Shown: piece after piece, positions 39,448-49,672 of the stretch
How positions within the stretch are numbered: the stretch's first letter is position 1
How the letters are laid out: every line of letters starts with the position of its first letter
Assembly (NCBI RefSeq): GCF_024448695.1
Contig: NZ_JAMOHY010000017.1
Coordinates: 1 to 59,510 of the forward strand
Reading direction: 5' to 3'
Length of the DNA: 59,510 nucleotides
DNA from: Stutzerimonas stutzeri
GTDB lineage: Bacteria > Pseudomonadota > Gammaproteobacteria > Pseudomonadales > Pseudomonadaceae
The notes under the pieces: model-generated
The model's input: the letters and a program-made list of their open reading frames with translations, nothing else
What the model was told of the DNA's origin: nothing
The model's database searches: none
Position numbers and translations under genes: made by a program

Positions 39448-40986
39448 TCAGAACTGGAAGTAGAGAAACTCGGTAGGCGCGACGGAGAACGCCACAGCAA
39501 GGGCGAAGAAGCCCAGCACGCCGATGGCCACGCCAATGACCGGTGTCGGGCTCCATGAGGTAAAGGGAAACCAGCGCAGCAGCCAGCTTTCGCGTGGCTG
39601 TGCATCCAGGGCGGTGTGAAAGCGCGCCATCCATTGCTGCACGTTAGGCATCAGCCAGACGAAGGCGAGCAGCAGTGCGAGGGTGAGGTAGTCCGACTTG
39701 TCGAATTTGGTGCTCAGTTCGCTCAAGCCAACCATGCCAGAGAGTATCGCCAGTGCCGCCGGGACGCTTTCGGCGCGGAAGAACACCATCGCCACGACCA
39801 CGCAGAGGAAGGTCAGCAGTACGGCGGAGCAGTGATACAGAGGCTTGTCGCTGTCGAGCGGCATTCCCCGGCGCGCCTTCCAGGCCCGATAGCCATGAGC
39901 AATCACCAGATAGAAACCATGCAGCAGGCCAAACACCACGAACTGCCAGCCTGCGCCGTGCCAGATGCCGGAGATGAACATGGTCAGCACGGTGGGGTAG
40001 GCCACCAGTACGACAAAGGTGCTCAGGCTCATCTTGCCGCGACGAGGCAACGGTTTGCCCGCCGCCATGCGTGAGCGGGTGATGCGCATGACGATGGGGT
40101 TGTAGATGTAGGCTGTGAGAAAGCGCGTCAGCGTCATGTGCCAGCGCGACCAGTAGTCGATGAGGTTGTGCGCCTTGAACGGACTGTTGAAGTTCACCGG
40201 CAGGCGCAGCCCGAACAGCAGCCCCAGACCGATGGCCATGTCGCTGTAACCGGAGAAATCGAAATAGATCTGCAGCGTGTAGGTGAGCGCACCAAACCAG
40301 GCGTCGTAGAGCGCCGGTGCAGTGCCATCGGCGGCGACCGCAAAGATCGGCGAGGCCCGGGCGCCGAGCGGGTCGGCGATGATCACCTTCTTGAAGAGGC
40401 CAAGCAGGAATATCGTCAGGCCCAGGGAAATAGTGTCCAGCCGCGGGCGAAAGGAGCCGTGATCCTTGAACTGCCTGAGCATCTCGCTGTGATGGGTGAT
40501 CGGGCCGGCAATCAGTTGCGGGAAAAAGCTGATGAACAGGCAGTAATTGACGAAGTCGTGCTCGCTCACTTCGCCGTCATGGGCGTCTACCAGATAGGCG
40601 ATCTGCTGGAAGGTGAAGAAGGAGATTGCCAGCGGCAGGATGATGTCGCCGACCGACCAGCCCAGGGCAAAGGCCTCGTCGAGTGTGCCGAACAGAAAGC
40701 CGGTGTATTTGTAGTAGCCGAGTAACGCCACGTTGGCGGTGACACCCAGCACCAGAACCATACGTGACGGTTGGCGTCTCAGGTAGCCGCCAATCAGGTA
40801 GTTGAACACCATGCTGCCGATCAGCAGCGGCACATAGATGGGGTTCCACCAACCATAGAAGACCAGTGACGCCAGTGTCAGCCAGATGGCTGCAAAACGG
40901 TGTTTGCCACTGCCCGCAAGTAAAATGAAACCCAGCAGAACCACCGGCAGAAACCCGGCGATGAACACCATGGAGTTGAAGAGCAT
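39448..40986 (-). CDS. MBOAT-family membrane O-acyltransferase (AlgI-like)
   Basis: The 512-residue protein has about 11-13 membrane spans and matches the AlgI/DltB group. The characteristic parts are FQQIAYLVDAHDG near 127 and a block near 240-260, RWHMTLTRFLTAYIYNP. His in ISGIWHGAGW (near 340) is the usual MBOAT catalytic His. AlgI-type enzymes move acyl groups from the cytoplasm to a glycan outside. The gene is the first of the operon that runs leftward to 36168. Confidence 0.9.
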   Translation of the reverse strand: MLFNSMVFIAGFLPVVLLGFILLAGSGKHRFAAIWLTLASLVFYGWWNPIYVPLLIGSMVFNYLIGGYLRRQPSRMVLVLGVTANVALLGYYKYTGFLFGTLDEAFALGWSVGDIILPLAISFFTFQQIAYLVDAHDGEVSEHDFVNYCLFISFFPQLIAGPITHHSEMLRQFKDHGSFRPRLDTISLGLTIFLLGLFKKVIIADPLGARASPIFAVAADGTAPALYDAWFGALTYTLQIYFDFSGYSDMAIGLGLLFGLRLPVNFNSPFKAHNLIDYWSRWHMTLTRFLTAYIYNPIVMRITRSRMAAGKPLPRRGKMSLSTFVVLVAYPTVLTMFISGIWHGAGWQFVVFGLLHGFYLVIAHGYRAWKARRGMPLDSDKPLYHCSAVLLTFLCVVVAMVFFRAESVPAALAILSGMVGLSELSTKFDKSDYLTLALLLAFVWLMPNVQQWMARFHTALDAQPRESWLLRWFPFTSWSPTPVIGVAIGVLGFFALAVAFSVAPTEFLYFQF

Positions 40987-41078
40987 CGTTATTTCCCTTT
41001 CGAGTCTTCAATGCCGTCCCAGTCGAGACGGCGGCTGCGTGCAAGCATTCGAGCTGAATGCTCACCCCTCCCATCGAA

Positions 41079-41095
41079 CGCAACAAAATGTTGCG
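41079..41095. promoter_or_regulatory. Inverted repeat upstream of the MBOAT operon
   Basis: CGCAACA at 41079-41085 and TGTTGCG at 41089-41095 form a perfect 7-bp inverted repeat, 93 bases upstream of the MBOAT ATG. It looks like an operator. The stretch 40987-41226 otherwise holds no convincing gene. Confidence 0.4.
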
Positions 41096-41226
41096 TTGCA
41101 GCAGGCCTTGTTCCTTGTCGCTACTACGGAATCAGATTCCTGTCCGTTAACTGCGACACTATCTGTAAAAAAAAATTTGCACCGTTCGTCGTCTGGCTGG
41201 GGAACCAATTGGGGGGTTGTAAAAAC

Positions 41227-41250
41227 GAAACCCCGCATAAGCGGGGTTTC
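41227..41250. terminator. Terminator between atoE and the MBOAT promoter region
   Basis: GAAACCCCGC at 41227-41236 pairs perfectly with GCGGGGTTTC at 41241-41250 across ATAA. On the leftward strand it follows the atoE stop and is followed by a T-rich tract. Confidence 0.85.
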
Positions 41251-41271
41251 ATGGGTATTACGGTTTTCTTG

Positions 41272-42612
41272 TCAGCCGAGGAAGTACAGACAACCGGAAA
41301 TCACCAGCCCCGAGTACACCAGGGTAATCAGGCAGTAGCCCATGATGTCGCGTGCGCCCAGGCCAACGATGCCGAGAATGGGCAGCGCCCAGAACGGCTG
41401 GATCATGTTGGTCCATGCATCGCCCCAGGCAATGGCCATGGCGGTGACGGCTGGAGCAACGCCGAGCGCTTCACCGGCCGGCAGCATGATCGGGCCCTGA
41501 ACCGCCCATTGACCGCCGCCAGAGGGCACGAAGACGTTGACCAGCCCAGCGCTGAGGAACGCCAGCACGGGGAACGTATCGACCGACGACCAGGCAACGA
41601 AGGTGTCGGTGACCTGTTTGCCCAGCGACAGGCCGTCAGCGTTGGCACCCACCATCATGCCCATGATGCCGGCGTAGAAGGGGAACTGAATGACGATGCC
41701 GCTGATCCCTCCGATGCCGTCCTGCACCGCACGCATGTAGCGTTCCGGTGAGCCGTGCAGCGCCAAACCGATGAACAGGAACAGGCCGATGACAATGTTA
41801 AGCGTCAGGGCAAAGCCGTTCTCGATGAAGTAATAGCCGAAATAAATCGCAGCCAGCGCGATGACGATCAGGTTGAGAATGCGGCTGTCATCCATGCGCT
41901 GAGCAAGCGTCTCGCGAGGCAATGGCTGGTGTTCGGGGTCCCGTAGGAGCGCGGGGTCAGCCACCTTGGGGGTTTTCGGATGCATGGCCCAGTTGAGAAT
42001 CGGCAGGCCGATGACCAGCAGCGCGATGATGGTCAGGTTCAGCGTGGTGAACAGCGTGTCACCGACCCCAATGGCGCTGGTGACGACGCCACCGGTCATT
42101 CGCTCCAGGTCTGCACCGCCACTTGCCAGAGACAGCGGGATCGAACCGGACAGTCCACCGTGCCAGATCAGGAAGCCCGAATAGGCTGCAGCGACCAGCA
42201 GGGGATAGTCGACACCCTTCACCTCGCGCGCCAGGGCGCGGGCAAAAACCGCACCGATGACCAGGCCAAAACCCCAGTTGATCCAGGAGCCGGCCAGTGC
42301 GACCAGGGTTACCAGAACCACGGCGCGTCCCGGTGTACGAGCGATGCGCGCCAGGCCTCCCAGCAGGCGGTGAATGGCGGGTGCGCTGGCCAGTGCATGG
42401 CCGGTAACCAGAATCAGCGCCATCTGCATGGCGAAGGTCAGCAGCGACCAGAGGCCGGAGCCCCAGTGCTTCGCCATGGCCGGCAGGCCCTGCCCGGTAA
42501 CGAGCATGCTGGCGGTGAGCACGATGAGGCTGAGGATAATGGCGAAAACGAAAGGTGAAGGCAGGTAACGCTGAATGAGCCTTACGCTCAAGGCGGTAAT
42601 CGAGCTGAGCAT
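41272..42612 (-). CDS. atoE: Short-chain fatty acid transporter (AtoE family)
   Basis: The 446-residue membrane protein has about 10-12 spans and the AtoE signature (GHALASAPAIHRLLGGLAR near 72, INWGFGLVIGAVFARALAREVKGVDYPLLVAAAYSGFLIWHGG from about 110 as separate short blocks). AtoE brings short-chain fatty acids or ketone bodies into the cell. The gene lies last in the leftward block after the thiolase gene and ends at a terminator. In Pseudomonas, the same order occurs beside dehydrocarnitine CoA-transferase genes. Confidence 0.88.
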   Translation of the reverse strand: MLSSITALSVRLIQRYLPSPFVFAIILSLIVLTASMLVTGQGLPAMAKHWGSGLWSLLTFAMQMALILVTGHALASAPAIHRLLGGLARIARTPGRAVVLVTLVALAGSWINWGFGLVIGAVFARALAREVKGVDYPLLVAAAYSGFLIWHGGLSGSIPLSLASGGADLERMTGGVVTSAIGVGDTLFTTLNLTIIALLVIGLPILNWAMHPKTPKVADPALLRDPEHQPLPRETLAQRMDDSRILNLIVIALAAIYFGYYFIENGFALTLNIVIGLFLFIGLALHGSPERYMRAVQDGIGGISGIVIQFPFYAGIMGMMVGANADGLSLGKQVTDTFVAWSSVDTFPVLAFLSAGLVNVFVPSGGGQWAVQGPIMLPAGEALGVAPAVTAMAIAWGDAWTNMIQPFWALPILGIVGLGARDIMGYCLITLVYSGLVISGCLYFLG

Positions 42613-42743
42613 GTTTGTGATCCTGTGTTGTTTTTTTTATTGGCGGCGCACCTGCATGCTGTGCGCCGCGACCTCGTTGGTAATACCGGTGCCCTTCAGG
42701 GCTTGTTGGAAAGAGTCCTCCTGTGTGATTCGGCGTGGGCCGT

Positions 42744-43925
42744 TCAGTTGCGTTCGATGGCCAGCGCCACACCCTGGCCGCCACCGATACAAAGCGTTGC
42801 GAGGCCTTTCTTCGCGTCGCGGCGAATCATTTCGTGCAGCAGGCTGACCAGAATCCGGCAGCCCGAGGCGCCGATGGGGTGGCCAAGGGCGATGGCACCG
42901 CCGTTGACGTTGACCTTGCTCGCATCCCAGCCCAGCTCCTGACCGACCGACAGCGCCTGTGCGGCGAAGGCTTCGTTGGCTTCGATCAGGTCCAGCTCAT
43001 CCAGCGACCAGCCGGCTTTTTCCAAACAGCGGCGAGTGGCCGAAACGGGGGCAATGCCCATGATCGCGGGATCGACGCCGGCGTTGGCATAGGCCTTGAT
43101 CTGCGCCAGCACCGGCAGTCCGAGCGCTTTGGCCTTGGCTGCACTCATCAGCAGCACTGCGGCGGCACCGTCGTTGAGTGAAGAGGCATTGCCGGCAGTC
43201 ACTGATCCGTCTTTCTTGAAGGCAGGCTTGAGCCTGGCCAGCGATTCGGCAGTGGTGCCGGCACGTGGCTGCTCATCGGTGTCGAAACGCAGCGGCTCGC
43301 CTTTGCGCTGAGGGATTTCGATGGGAGTGATCTCGTCCTTGAAGCGACCGGCCTCGATGGCGGCAACGGCCTTCTGCTGCGAGGCTGCGGCGAAGGCATC
43401 CTGGGCTTCACGGCTGATGCCGTACTTGTCCACCAGGTTCTCAGCGGTGATACCCATGTGGAAATCGTTGAAGGCATCCCAGAGGCCGTCGCTGATCATG
43501 CTGTCGACCAGTTCGGCATGACCCATGCGCAACCCGGTGCGGGCTTTGGGCAGTACGTAGGGCGCCAGGCTCATGTTCTCCTGGCCACCGGCGATGATTA
43601 CCTCGGCATCGCCGCAGCGAATCGCCTGGGTCGCCAGGTGCAGCGCCTTGAGGCCGGAGCCGCAGACCTTGTTCAGGGTGAAGGAGGGCACTGCATGCGG
43701 CAGGCCGGCTTTGACCGAGGCCTGTCGTGCCGGGTTTTGGCCCGCGCCGGCAGTGAGTACCTGGCCGAGAATGACTTCATCGACTTCGGCGGGGTTCAGG
43801 CCGGTCTGCTCCAGCAGGCGCCTGATCACGGCAGCGCCCAACGCTGGTGCGGAAATGTTGGCCAGCGCCCCCTGAAAGGCGCCGATGGCAGTACGGGTGG
43901 CGGCGACGATAACGACGTCTTGCAT
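42744..43925 (-). CDS. atoB: Acetyl-CoA acetyltransferase (thiolase)
   Basis: The 393-residue protein is a biosynthetic-type thiolase. The acylated Cys88 is in [10 protein letters not shown]. His is in [10 protein letters not shown] near 350 and the second Cys in CIGGGQGVA near 380. It splits acetoacetyl-CoA made by the neighbouring CoA transferase into two acetyl-CoA. GGAGCACAAC upstream gives the start. The gap of 34 bases after atoA supports one operon. Confidence 0.93.
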   Translation of the reverse strand: MQDVVIVAATRTAIGAFQGALANISAPALGAAVIRRLLEQTGLNPAEVDEVILGQVLTAGAGQNPARQASVKAGLPHAVPSFTLNKVCGSGLKALHLATQAIRCGDAEVIIAGGQENMSLAPYVLPKARTGLRMGHAELVDSMISDGLWDAFNDFHMGITAENLVDKYGISREAQDAFAAASQQKAVAAIEAGRFKDEITPIEIPQRKGEPLRFDTDEQPRAGTTAESLARLKPAFKKDGSVTAGNASSLNDGAAAVLLMSAAKAKALGLPVLAQIKAYANAGVDPAIMGIAPVSATRRCLEKAGWSLDELDLIEANEAFAAQALSVGQELGWDASKVNVNGGAIALGHPIGASGCRILVSLLHEMIRRDAKKGLATLCIGGGQGVALAIERN

Positions 43926-43959
43926 GGTTGTGCTCCGGGAAAATTCCGATCAAATGGGT

Positions 43960-44616
43960 TTAGAAGGACATTTCCGGTACGTCATCCGGGACCACCAGTT
44001 TTCCGGCGGTCTTGGCGACGATTTCCTCGACGCTCACCCCCGGTGCGCGCTCCTTGAGCACGAAGGCGCCGTCCTCGATTTCCAGATAGGCCAGATCGGT
44101 CAGCACACGCTTGATGCAGCCGGCGCCGGTCAGCGGCAGGGTGCATTTGGATAGCAGTTTGGATTCGCCGTCCTTCGAGGCGTGGGTCATCAGCACGATG
44201 ATGTTGTCCGCGCCGGCCACCAGGTCCATCGCGCCGCCCATGCCCTTGACCAGCTTGCCGGGGATCATCCATGAGGCGATGTTGCCGTTCACATCCACCT
44301 CGAAGGCGCCGAGCACGGTCAGGTCGATGTGGCCACCGCGGATCATCGCGAAGGATTCAGCGGAGTCGAAAATGGAAGCGCCAATGCGCGCGGTGACGGT
44401 CTGCTTGCCGGCGTTGATCATGTCGGCGTCGAGCTCTGCCTCGGTGGGGAAAACGCCCATGCCGAGCAGGCCGTTCTCCGATTGCAGCATCACTTCCATG
44501 CCGTCGGGCACGTAGTTGGCCACCAGCGTCGGGATGCCGATGCCGAGGTTGACGTAAAAGCCGTCCTGCAATTCACGGGCGACGCGCTGCGCCATTTGTT
44601 CGCGGGTTAGTGCCAT
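43960..44616 (-). CDS. atoA: 3-oxoacid CoA-transferase subunit B
   Basis: The 218-residue protein is the beta subunit of an AtoA/DhcB/ScoB-type CoA transferase. The catalytic Glu47 is in LQSENGLLGMG. Other family parts are the GGAMDLVAGA and CTLPLTGAGCI segments. It works with the adjacent subunit A to move CoA onto acetoacetate, dehydrocarnitine or a related 3-oxoacid. Which substrate is used cannot be told from sequence. Confidence 0.9.
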   Translation of the reverse strand: MALTREQMAQRVARELQDGFYVNLGIGIPTLVANYVPDGMEVMLQSENGLLGMGVFPTEAELDADMINAGKQTVTARIGASIFDSAESFAMIRGGHIDLTVLGAFEVDVNGNIASWMIPGKLVKGMGGAMDLVAGADNIIVLMTHASKDGESKLLSKCTLPLTGAGCIKRVLTDLAYLEIEDGAFVLKERAPGVSVEEIVAKTAGKLVVPDDVPEMSF

Positions 44617-44655
44617 GGGTTTCAGCCTCTTGTTTTTTTAGAACTGCGACAGGTT

Positions 44656-45354
44656 TCAGCTGCGCACGGTGCGCTTCTCGATGCGCTTCTCGAAGGTGCC
44701 GCAGATGAGGCGGTCGACGTAGATACCGGGCGTGTGGATCTGCGCGGGGTCGATTTCGCCGGGCGCGACGATCTCTTCGACCTCGACCACGGTGATCTTC
44801 CCGGCTGCTGCGGCCAGCGGGTTGAAGTTCTGCGCGGTGTGGCGGTAGATCAGGTTGCCGTAGTGATCGGCTTTCCAGGCCTTGACGATGGCGAAGTCAC
44901 CGGTGATGGCCTGTTCGAGAATGTGCGGGCGACCGTTGAATTCCCGCACTTCCTTGCCTTCGGCAACAGGCGTGCCGTAACCGGTGGCGGTGTAGAAGGC
45001 AGGAATTCCGGCGCCGCCGGCGCGCATCTTCTCGGCCAAGGTGCCCTGGGGGGTCAGTTCGACTTCCAGCTCGCCATCGAGCAACTGCCTTTCGAACAGG
45101 GCGTTCTCACCAACATAGGAAGCGATCATCTTGCGGATCTGCCGGTCTTCGAGCAGCAGGCCAAGGCCGAAACCGTCGACGCCGCAGTTGTTGGAAACCA
45201 CTGTCAGATCGCGCGTGCCCTTGCGCTTGATCTCGGCAATCAGGTTTTCCGGGATGCCGCACAGGCCGAAGCCGCCGGCCAGAACGGTCATGCCGTCCTG
45301 CAACCCTTCCAGCGCCTCGGCATAACTGCTGACGCGTTTATCGAAACCAGCCAT
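44656..45354 (-). CDS. atoD: 3-oxoacid CoA-transferase subunit A
   Basis: The 232-residue protein is the alpha subunit. The [13 protein letters not shown] segment near 27-39 and the [12 protein letters not shown] segment near 54-65 are the CoA-transferase family I signature. It is the first gene of the leftward operon. The 154-base gap to the divergent LysR gene must hold its promoter. In P. aeruginosa the same order is dhcR-dhcA-dhcB-atoB. Confidence 0.9.
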   Translation of the reverse strand: MAGFDKRVSSYAEALEGLQDGMTVLAGGFGLCGIPENLIAEIKRKGTRDLTVVSNNCGVDGFGLGLLLEDRQIRKMIASYVGENALFERQLLDGELEVELTPQGTLAEKMRAGGAGIPAFYTATGYGTPVAEGKEVREFNGRPHILEQAITGDFAIVKAWKADHYGNLIYRHTAQNFNPLAAAAGKITVVEVEEIVAPGEIDPAQIHTPGIYVDRLICGTFEKRIEKRTVRS

Positions 45355-45508
45355 AAATAAGTCCTTCTTGTTTTTTGGGAGACTCGTTCGGGTCGAGTGT
45401 TTCCCCAGTGGAGTAATTTGTTAAGTTGATTTTTAAGAATCATTGATTGTTAAATCGAAACAGTGGCCTTTTGGAGGCTGTTTCAATTCCGTATCCGGGA
45501 GCGGGTAA

Positions 45509-46426
45509 ATGACAGTCAAGCAGTTGCGAGCCTTCCTTGCCGTTGCCCAATCCCTAAGCTTTGTCCAGGCGTGCGAGCGACTGCATCTGTCACAGTCGGC
45601 GCTGAGCCTGACCATCAAGGCGCTGGAAGAGGGCCTGGGCGGGCGGCTGTTCAGTCGCACTACGCGCGCCGTCAGCCTGACGCCGGAAGGCGAAGTGCTG
45701 CTGCCGCTGGCGCGCCGGCTGCTGGCTGACTGGGATAATGCCGAGGATGAGTTGCGCCAGCGCTTCACCCTGCGCCAGGGGCGGGTGACGCTGGCTTCGA
45801 TGCCTTCCTTTGCCGGTAACCTGTTACCGTCGGTGCTGCGTTCGTTTCGCCAGCAGTACCCCTCGATCAGCGTCACCGTGCATGACGTCATCAACGAGCA
45901 GGTCATGGAGATGGTGCGCGACCGCCAGGTCGAGCTGGGCATCGCCTTCGAGCCCGAGCCCGGCATGCCGCTGGATTTCACGCCCTTGTACAGCGACCGT
46001 TTCGTGGCCGTGGTGCCTGCCGATTCGGTGCTGGCCGGCTGCACTGAACTGGCTTGGCAGCAGTTGCTCGATTATCCATTCATCACCCTGCAACGCCCGT
46101 CAACGGTGCGCTTTATGCTGGAAGATCACCTTCGCCAGCGTGGCTGGGTGTTGCCGGTGCAGTTCGAAAGCCACCAGCTGGCAACCGTCGGTCGCATGGT
46201 CGCCAGTGGTCTGGGTGTCAGCGCAGTACCGGCGCTGTGTCAGGCGCAAATGCTCGAACTGGGCGCCTGCTGCGTCGCGTTGACGGAACCTCTGATCGAG
46301 CGACCGGTTGGCATCCTTACCAAGCCCGGCCATGAGCTGTCGGTGGCAGCGCAGGCCATTGCCGATACATTGCGTGCGGCGACAGGCTATCCAGAGACGG
46401 GCAGGGATGTTGTGTCAGACAAGTGA
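45509..46426 (+). CDS. LysR-family regulator of the CoA-transferase operon
   Basis: The 305-residue protein has the LysR winged HTH at about 3-60 (LRAFLAVAQSLSFVQACERLHLSQSALSLTIKALE). The effector-binding domain follows (about 90-295). It faces atoD across 154 bases, the classic layout for a LysR activator and its target. It is probably the counterpart of P. aeruginosa DhcR. AT-rich sequence with several short dyads lies in the gap. Confidence 0.88.
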   Translation: MTVKQLRAFLAVAQSLSFVQACERLHLSQSALSLTIKALEEGLGGRLFSRTTRAVSLTPEGEVLLPLARRLLADWDNAEDELRQRFTLRQGRVTLASMPSFAGNLLPSVLRSFRQQYPSISVTVHDVINEQVMEMVRDRQVELGIAFEPEPGMPLDFTPLYSDRFVAVVPADSVLAGCTELAWQQLLDYPFITLQRPSTVRFMLEDHLRQRGWVLPVQFESHQLATVGRMVASGLGVSAVPALCQAQMLELGACCVALTEPLIERPVGILTKPGHELSVAAQAIADTLRAATGYPETGRDVVSDK

Positions 46427-46631
46427 CCGTTCGGTCATTAGCCCTTAGAAAGCGTGCGATTATCGGGCGGACCGCCTGTTGGGCCTTGGTCTTATCTCCT
46501 ATGCTCCAAGCCAGCGATATTCTGTTCGTGACCAGAGTGGCCATTGTGCGCTCTGCCGTACGACAGGCGAGGGCGTGGAACAGGTTCTGACAACGCCCGG
46601 CCTCACCAATAACTATAAAGAGTGCCTTGTG

Positions 46632-47585
46632 ATGGTCAGCTTGCTGGGTGCAAGAAATACGGTTTTTGAACATGCCGACCCCTATATGGTGTCGGACTAC
46701 GTCAATCAGCATGTTGGTACGCACTGCATCCAAATGCCGCGCGCCGGCAGTCCGCAGGCCAGCCTGAGCCATTGCAGTTTCGGCAAGCTGGATCTGTGCC
46801 AGATCAGCTACGGCGGCAGCGTGCATGTCACTTCCCCCGCGCTGGAAACGATCTACCACCTGCAGTTGCTGCAGCGTGGCCATTGTCTGTGGCGCGGGCG
46901 TGGTCAGGAGCATTACTTCACCCCTGGTGAACTTCTGCTGATCAACCCGGACGACCCGGTCGATCTGACCTATTCCGACGATTGCGAGAAACTGATCGTC
47001 AAGCTGCCGGCTTCCTTTCTCGAACAGGCCTGCAGCGACAACCAGTGGCGTACGCCGAGTGAGGGTATTCGCTTTACGGCCAGCCGTTACGACCTGAGCA
47101 AGCTCGAAGGTATCGAGGGCTTGCTCGGCCTGATCTGCCAGGAAGCGAAAGCCGAACACTGCGTTGCACAATTGCAGGAGCAATACGGGCGCATCATTGC
47201 CTCCAAGCTGCTGTGTACCCTTGCCAACAATATTCAGTGTGAGCCGCTGGGTGACAGTTGTCCCTCGTTCGGGCGCATCACCGACTACATAGACGAGCAC
47301 CTGAAAAAGGATATTTCCGTCGAGCAGCTGGCTCAGCTGGCGCGCATGAGCCCGCGCTCGCTCTACATGTTGTTCGAGCGCAGGGTCGGCACCACGCCCA
47401 AATCCTATATTCGCCAGAAGAAGCTGGAACAGATTCATGGCCGACTGAGCGACCCATCGGCCAAGGTCCGCAATATCACCGAAATTGCCATGGACTACGG
47501 TTTCCTGCATCTGGGCCGGTTCTCGGAAAACTATAAGAGCACCTTTGGCGAACTGCCGTCCGATACGCTGCGCCGCCACCACTGA
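46632..47585 (+). CDS. benR: BenR, XylS-type AraC activator
   Basis: The 317-residue protein matches XylS/BenR closely: HADPYMVSDYVNQHVGTH near 14-31, QISYGGSVHV, GHCLWRGRGQEHYFTPGELLL and a C-terminal HTH pair (ISVEQLAQLARMSPRSLYMLFE, then ITEIAMDYGFLHLGRFSENYK). It senses benzoate and activates the ben promoter. The ATG 46632 is chosen because XylS and BenR begin here; the longer frame is a non-family extension. benA lies 226 bases downstream with two matched binding repeats between. Confidence 0.93.
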   Translation: MVSLLGARNTVFEHADPYMVSDYVNQHVGTHCIQMPRAGSPQASLSHCSFGKLDLCQISYGGSVHVTSPALETIYHLQLLQRGHCLWRGRGQEHYFTPGELLLINPDDPVDLTYSDDCEKLIVKLPASFLEQACSDNQWRTPSEGIRFTASRYDLSKLEGIEGLLGLICQEAKAEHCVAQLQEQYGRIIASKLLCTLANNIQCEPLGDSCPSFGRITDYIDEHLKKDISVEQLAQLARMSPRSLYMLFERRVGTTPKSYIRQKKLEQIHGRLSDPSAKVRNITEIAMDYGFLHLGRFSENYKSTFGELPSDTLRRHH

Positions 47586-47710
47586 GTCCCCCTTCGAGCT
47601 GCCCATCACCTGCGGCGGCTCTTTTCACTCCCTTCCTCTTTTGCTTCCCGCGCCTTCTGACAGGCGGTGGGCGGCGAGCTTGTGCCCGGACATGCGGCGC
47701 CATGTCGCAT

Positions 47711-47747
47711 TGCAGAAAACGGATATAGGTGCTGCAGGAAACGGATA
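47711..47747 (+). promoter_or_regulatory. BenR/XylS direct-repeat binding site before benA
   Basis: TGCAGAAAACGGATA at 47711-47725 and TGCAGGAAACGGATA at 47733-47747 both fit TGCA-N6-GGNTA, the known XylS site of Pm. The period is 22 bp, one base longer than the 21 bp of Pm. They lie 65 bases before the benA ATG. Confidence 0.88.
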
Positions 47748-47811
47748 TTGATGCCCGTTCATGCGCCATAACCTTCATCACGTAGAAACAATAACAATGG
47801 AGGTCCCGGCC

Positions 47812-49173
47812 ATGTCCCTGGGAATCGAATACCTTGATTCGCTTGTTGAAGACGACAAAGAAAAAGGCATCTTCCGCTGCAAGCGCGAGATGTTCACCGA
47901 CGAGCGCCTGTTCGAACTGGAGATGAAGCACATCTTCGAGGGCAACTGGATCTACCTCGCGCACGACAGCCAGATTCCCGAGAAGAACGACTATTACACC
48001 ACCCACATGGGTCGTCAGCCGATCTTCATCGCCCGCAACAAGGAAGGCGAGCTCAACGCCTTCATCAACGCCTGCAGCCATCGCGGCGCGATGCTGTGCC
48101 GCTTCAAGAGCGGCAACAAGGCCACCTACACCTGTCCGTTCCACGGCTGGACATTCAATAACTCCGGCAAGCTGCTCAAGGTCAAAGACCCCAAGGAAGC
48201 TGGCTACCCGGACAGCTTCAACTGCGACGGCTCCCATGATCTGAAGAAGATCGCCCGCTTCGAGTCCTACCGTGGCTTCCTGTTTGGCAGCCTGCGTGAG
48301 GATGTCGCGCCGCTGGAAGACTTCCTCGGCGAGTCGAAGAAGATCATCGACATGGTCGCCGACCAGTCTCCCGACGGCATTGAAGTGCTGCGCGGTTCCT
48401 CCAGCTATGTGTTTGGCGGCAACTGGAAGCTGACGGCGGAGAACGGCGCTGATGGTTACCACGTCACCGCCGTGCACTGGAACTACGCTGCTACCCAGCA
48501 ACAGCGCAAGCTGCGCGAGGCCGGTGAAGAGATCCGCACCATGAGTGCCGGCGGTTGGGGCAAGAAGGGCGGTGGTTTCTATTCCTTCGAGAACGGCCAC
48601 CTGCTGCTCTGGACGCGCTGGGACAACCCCGAAGACCGCCCCCTCTATAGCCGCCGCGATGAGCTGGTCGCTGAAGTGGGTGAGGCTCGCGCTGACTGGA
48701 TGATCGGCAACTCGCGCAACCTCTGCCTGTACCCGAACCTGTACCTGATGGACCAGTTCGGCTCGCAGCTGCGCATCGCCCGGCCGATCTCGGTGGACGA
48801 GACCGAAGTCACCATCTACTGCATCGCGCCGAAGGGCGAAAGCGACGAAGCGCGCGCCACCCGCATCCGCCAGTACGAAGACTTCTTCAACGTCAGCGGC
48901 ATGGCCACGCCGGACGACCTGGAAGAGTTCCGCGCCTGCCAGGCCGGCTTCCAGGGCCGCGCCATGGAGTGGAACGACATGTCTCGTGGTGCCAAGCACT
49001 GGATCGACGGCCCCGATGAGGGCGCCAAGGAAATCGACCTGCACCCGCTGCTCAGTGGCGTCCGCTCCGAGGACGAGGGGCTGTTCGTCATGCAGCACCG
49101 CTACTGGCAGGAACAGATGATCAAGGCCGTCGAGACCGAACAGGCGAAGCTGATTCACGTGGAGGGCGCGTAA
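47812..49173 (+). CDS. benA: Benzoate 1,2-dioxygenase, large subunit
   Basis: The 453-residue protein is the oxygenase alpha subunit. The Rieske centre has Cys88, His90, Cys108 and His111 (CSHRG and CPFHGW). The mononuclear iron site has Asp214, His217 and His222 ([12 protein letters not shown]). Together with BenB and BenC it adds O2 to benzoate to give the cis-diol. ATG 47812 is chosen since GGAGG lies 8 bases before it and the [11 protein letters not shown] start is family-typical. BenB follows with no gap. Confidence 0.96.
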   Translation: MSLGIEYLDSLVEDDKEKGIFRCKREMFTDERLFELEMKHIFEGNWIYLAHDSQIPEKNDYYTTHMGRQPIFIARNKEGELNAFINACSHRGAMLCRFKSGNKATYTCPFHGWTFNNSGKLLKVKDPKEAGYPDSFNCDGSHDLKKIARFESYRGFLFGSLREDVAPLEDFLGESKKIIDMVADQSPDGIEVLRGSSSYVFGGNWKLTAENGADGYHVTAVHWNYAATQQQRKLREAGEEIRTMSAGGWGKKGGGFYSFENGHLLLWTRWDNPEDRPLYSRRDELVAEVGEARADWMIGNSRNLCLYPNLYLMDQFGSQLRIARPISVDETEVTIYCIAPKGESDEARATRIRQYEDFFNVSGMATPDDLEEFRACQAGFQGRAMEWNDMSRGAKHWIDGPDEGAKEIDLHPLLSGVRSEDEGLFVMQHRYWQEQMIKAVETEQAKLIHVEGA

Positions 49174-49662
49174 ATGGCCATTACCTACGAAGCCGCGCGC
49201 GACTTCCTCTACCGCGAAGCGCGCTACCTCGACGACAAAGAGTGGGATGCCTGGCTGGAGCTCTACGCGCCCGATGCCAGTTTCTGGATGCCGGCCTGGG
49301 ATGACCGCGACCAGCTGACCGAAGACCCCCAGCGCGAAATATCGCTGATCTGGTACGGCAACCGTCGCGGCCTGGAAGACCGGGTGTTCCGCATCAAGAC
49401 CGAGCGCTCCAGTGCCTCCATTCCGGACACCCGCACCTCGCACAACATCAGCAACCTCGAGCTGCTCGAGCAGGCTGATGGCGTCTGCAAGCTGCGCTAC
49501 AACTGGCACACCATGAGCTTCCGCTACAAGACCGTCGACCACTTCTACGGCACCAACTTCTACACCCTGGATGTACGCGGCGAGAACCCGCTGATCAAGG
49601 CCAAGAAGGTCGTGCTGAAGAACGACTACATCCGCCAGATGATCGACGTGTATCACCTCTGA
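49174..49662 (+). CDS. benB: Benzoate 1,2-dioxygenase, small subunit
   Basis: The 162-residue protein is the beta subunit, a structural partner with a cystatin/NTF2-like fold. Family parts are FLYREARYLDDKEWDAWLELY near 11-31 and ERSSASIPDTRTSHNISN near 87-104. It starts right after the benA stop, so it is translated with it. The C-terminal VVLKNDYIRQMIDVYHL is typical. Confidence 0.95.
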   Translation: MAITYEAARDFLYREARYLDDKEWDAWLELYAPDASFWMPAWDDRDQLTEDPQREISLIWYGNRRGLEDRVFRIKTERSSASIPDTRTSHNISNLELLEQADGVCKLRYNWHTMSFRYKTVDHFYGTNFYTLDVRGENPLIKAKKVVLKNDYIRQMIDVYHL

Positions 49663-49672
49663 GGGCGCCGCC

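Noticed and set aside
46317..47609. A 430-residue minus-strand frame opposite benR
   Set aside because: benR matches XylS-type proteins in the forward frame, so the reverse frame is a shadow.
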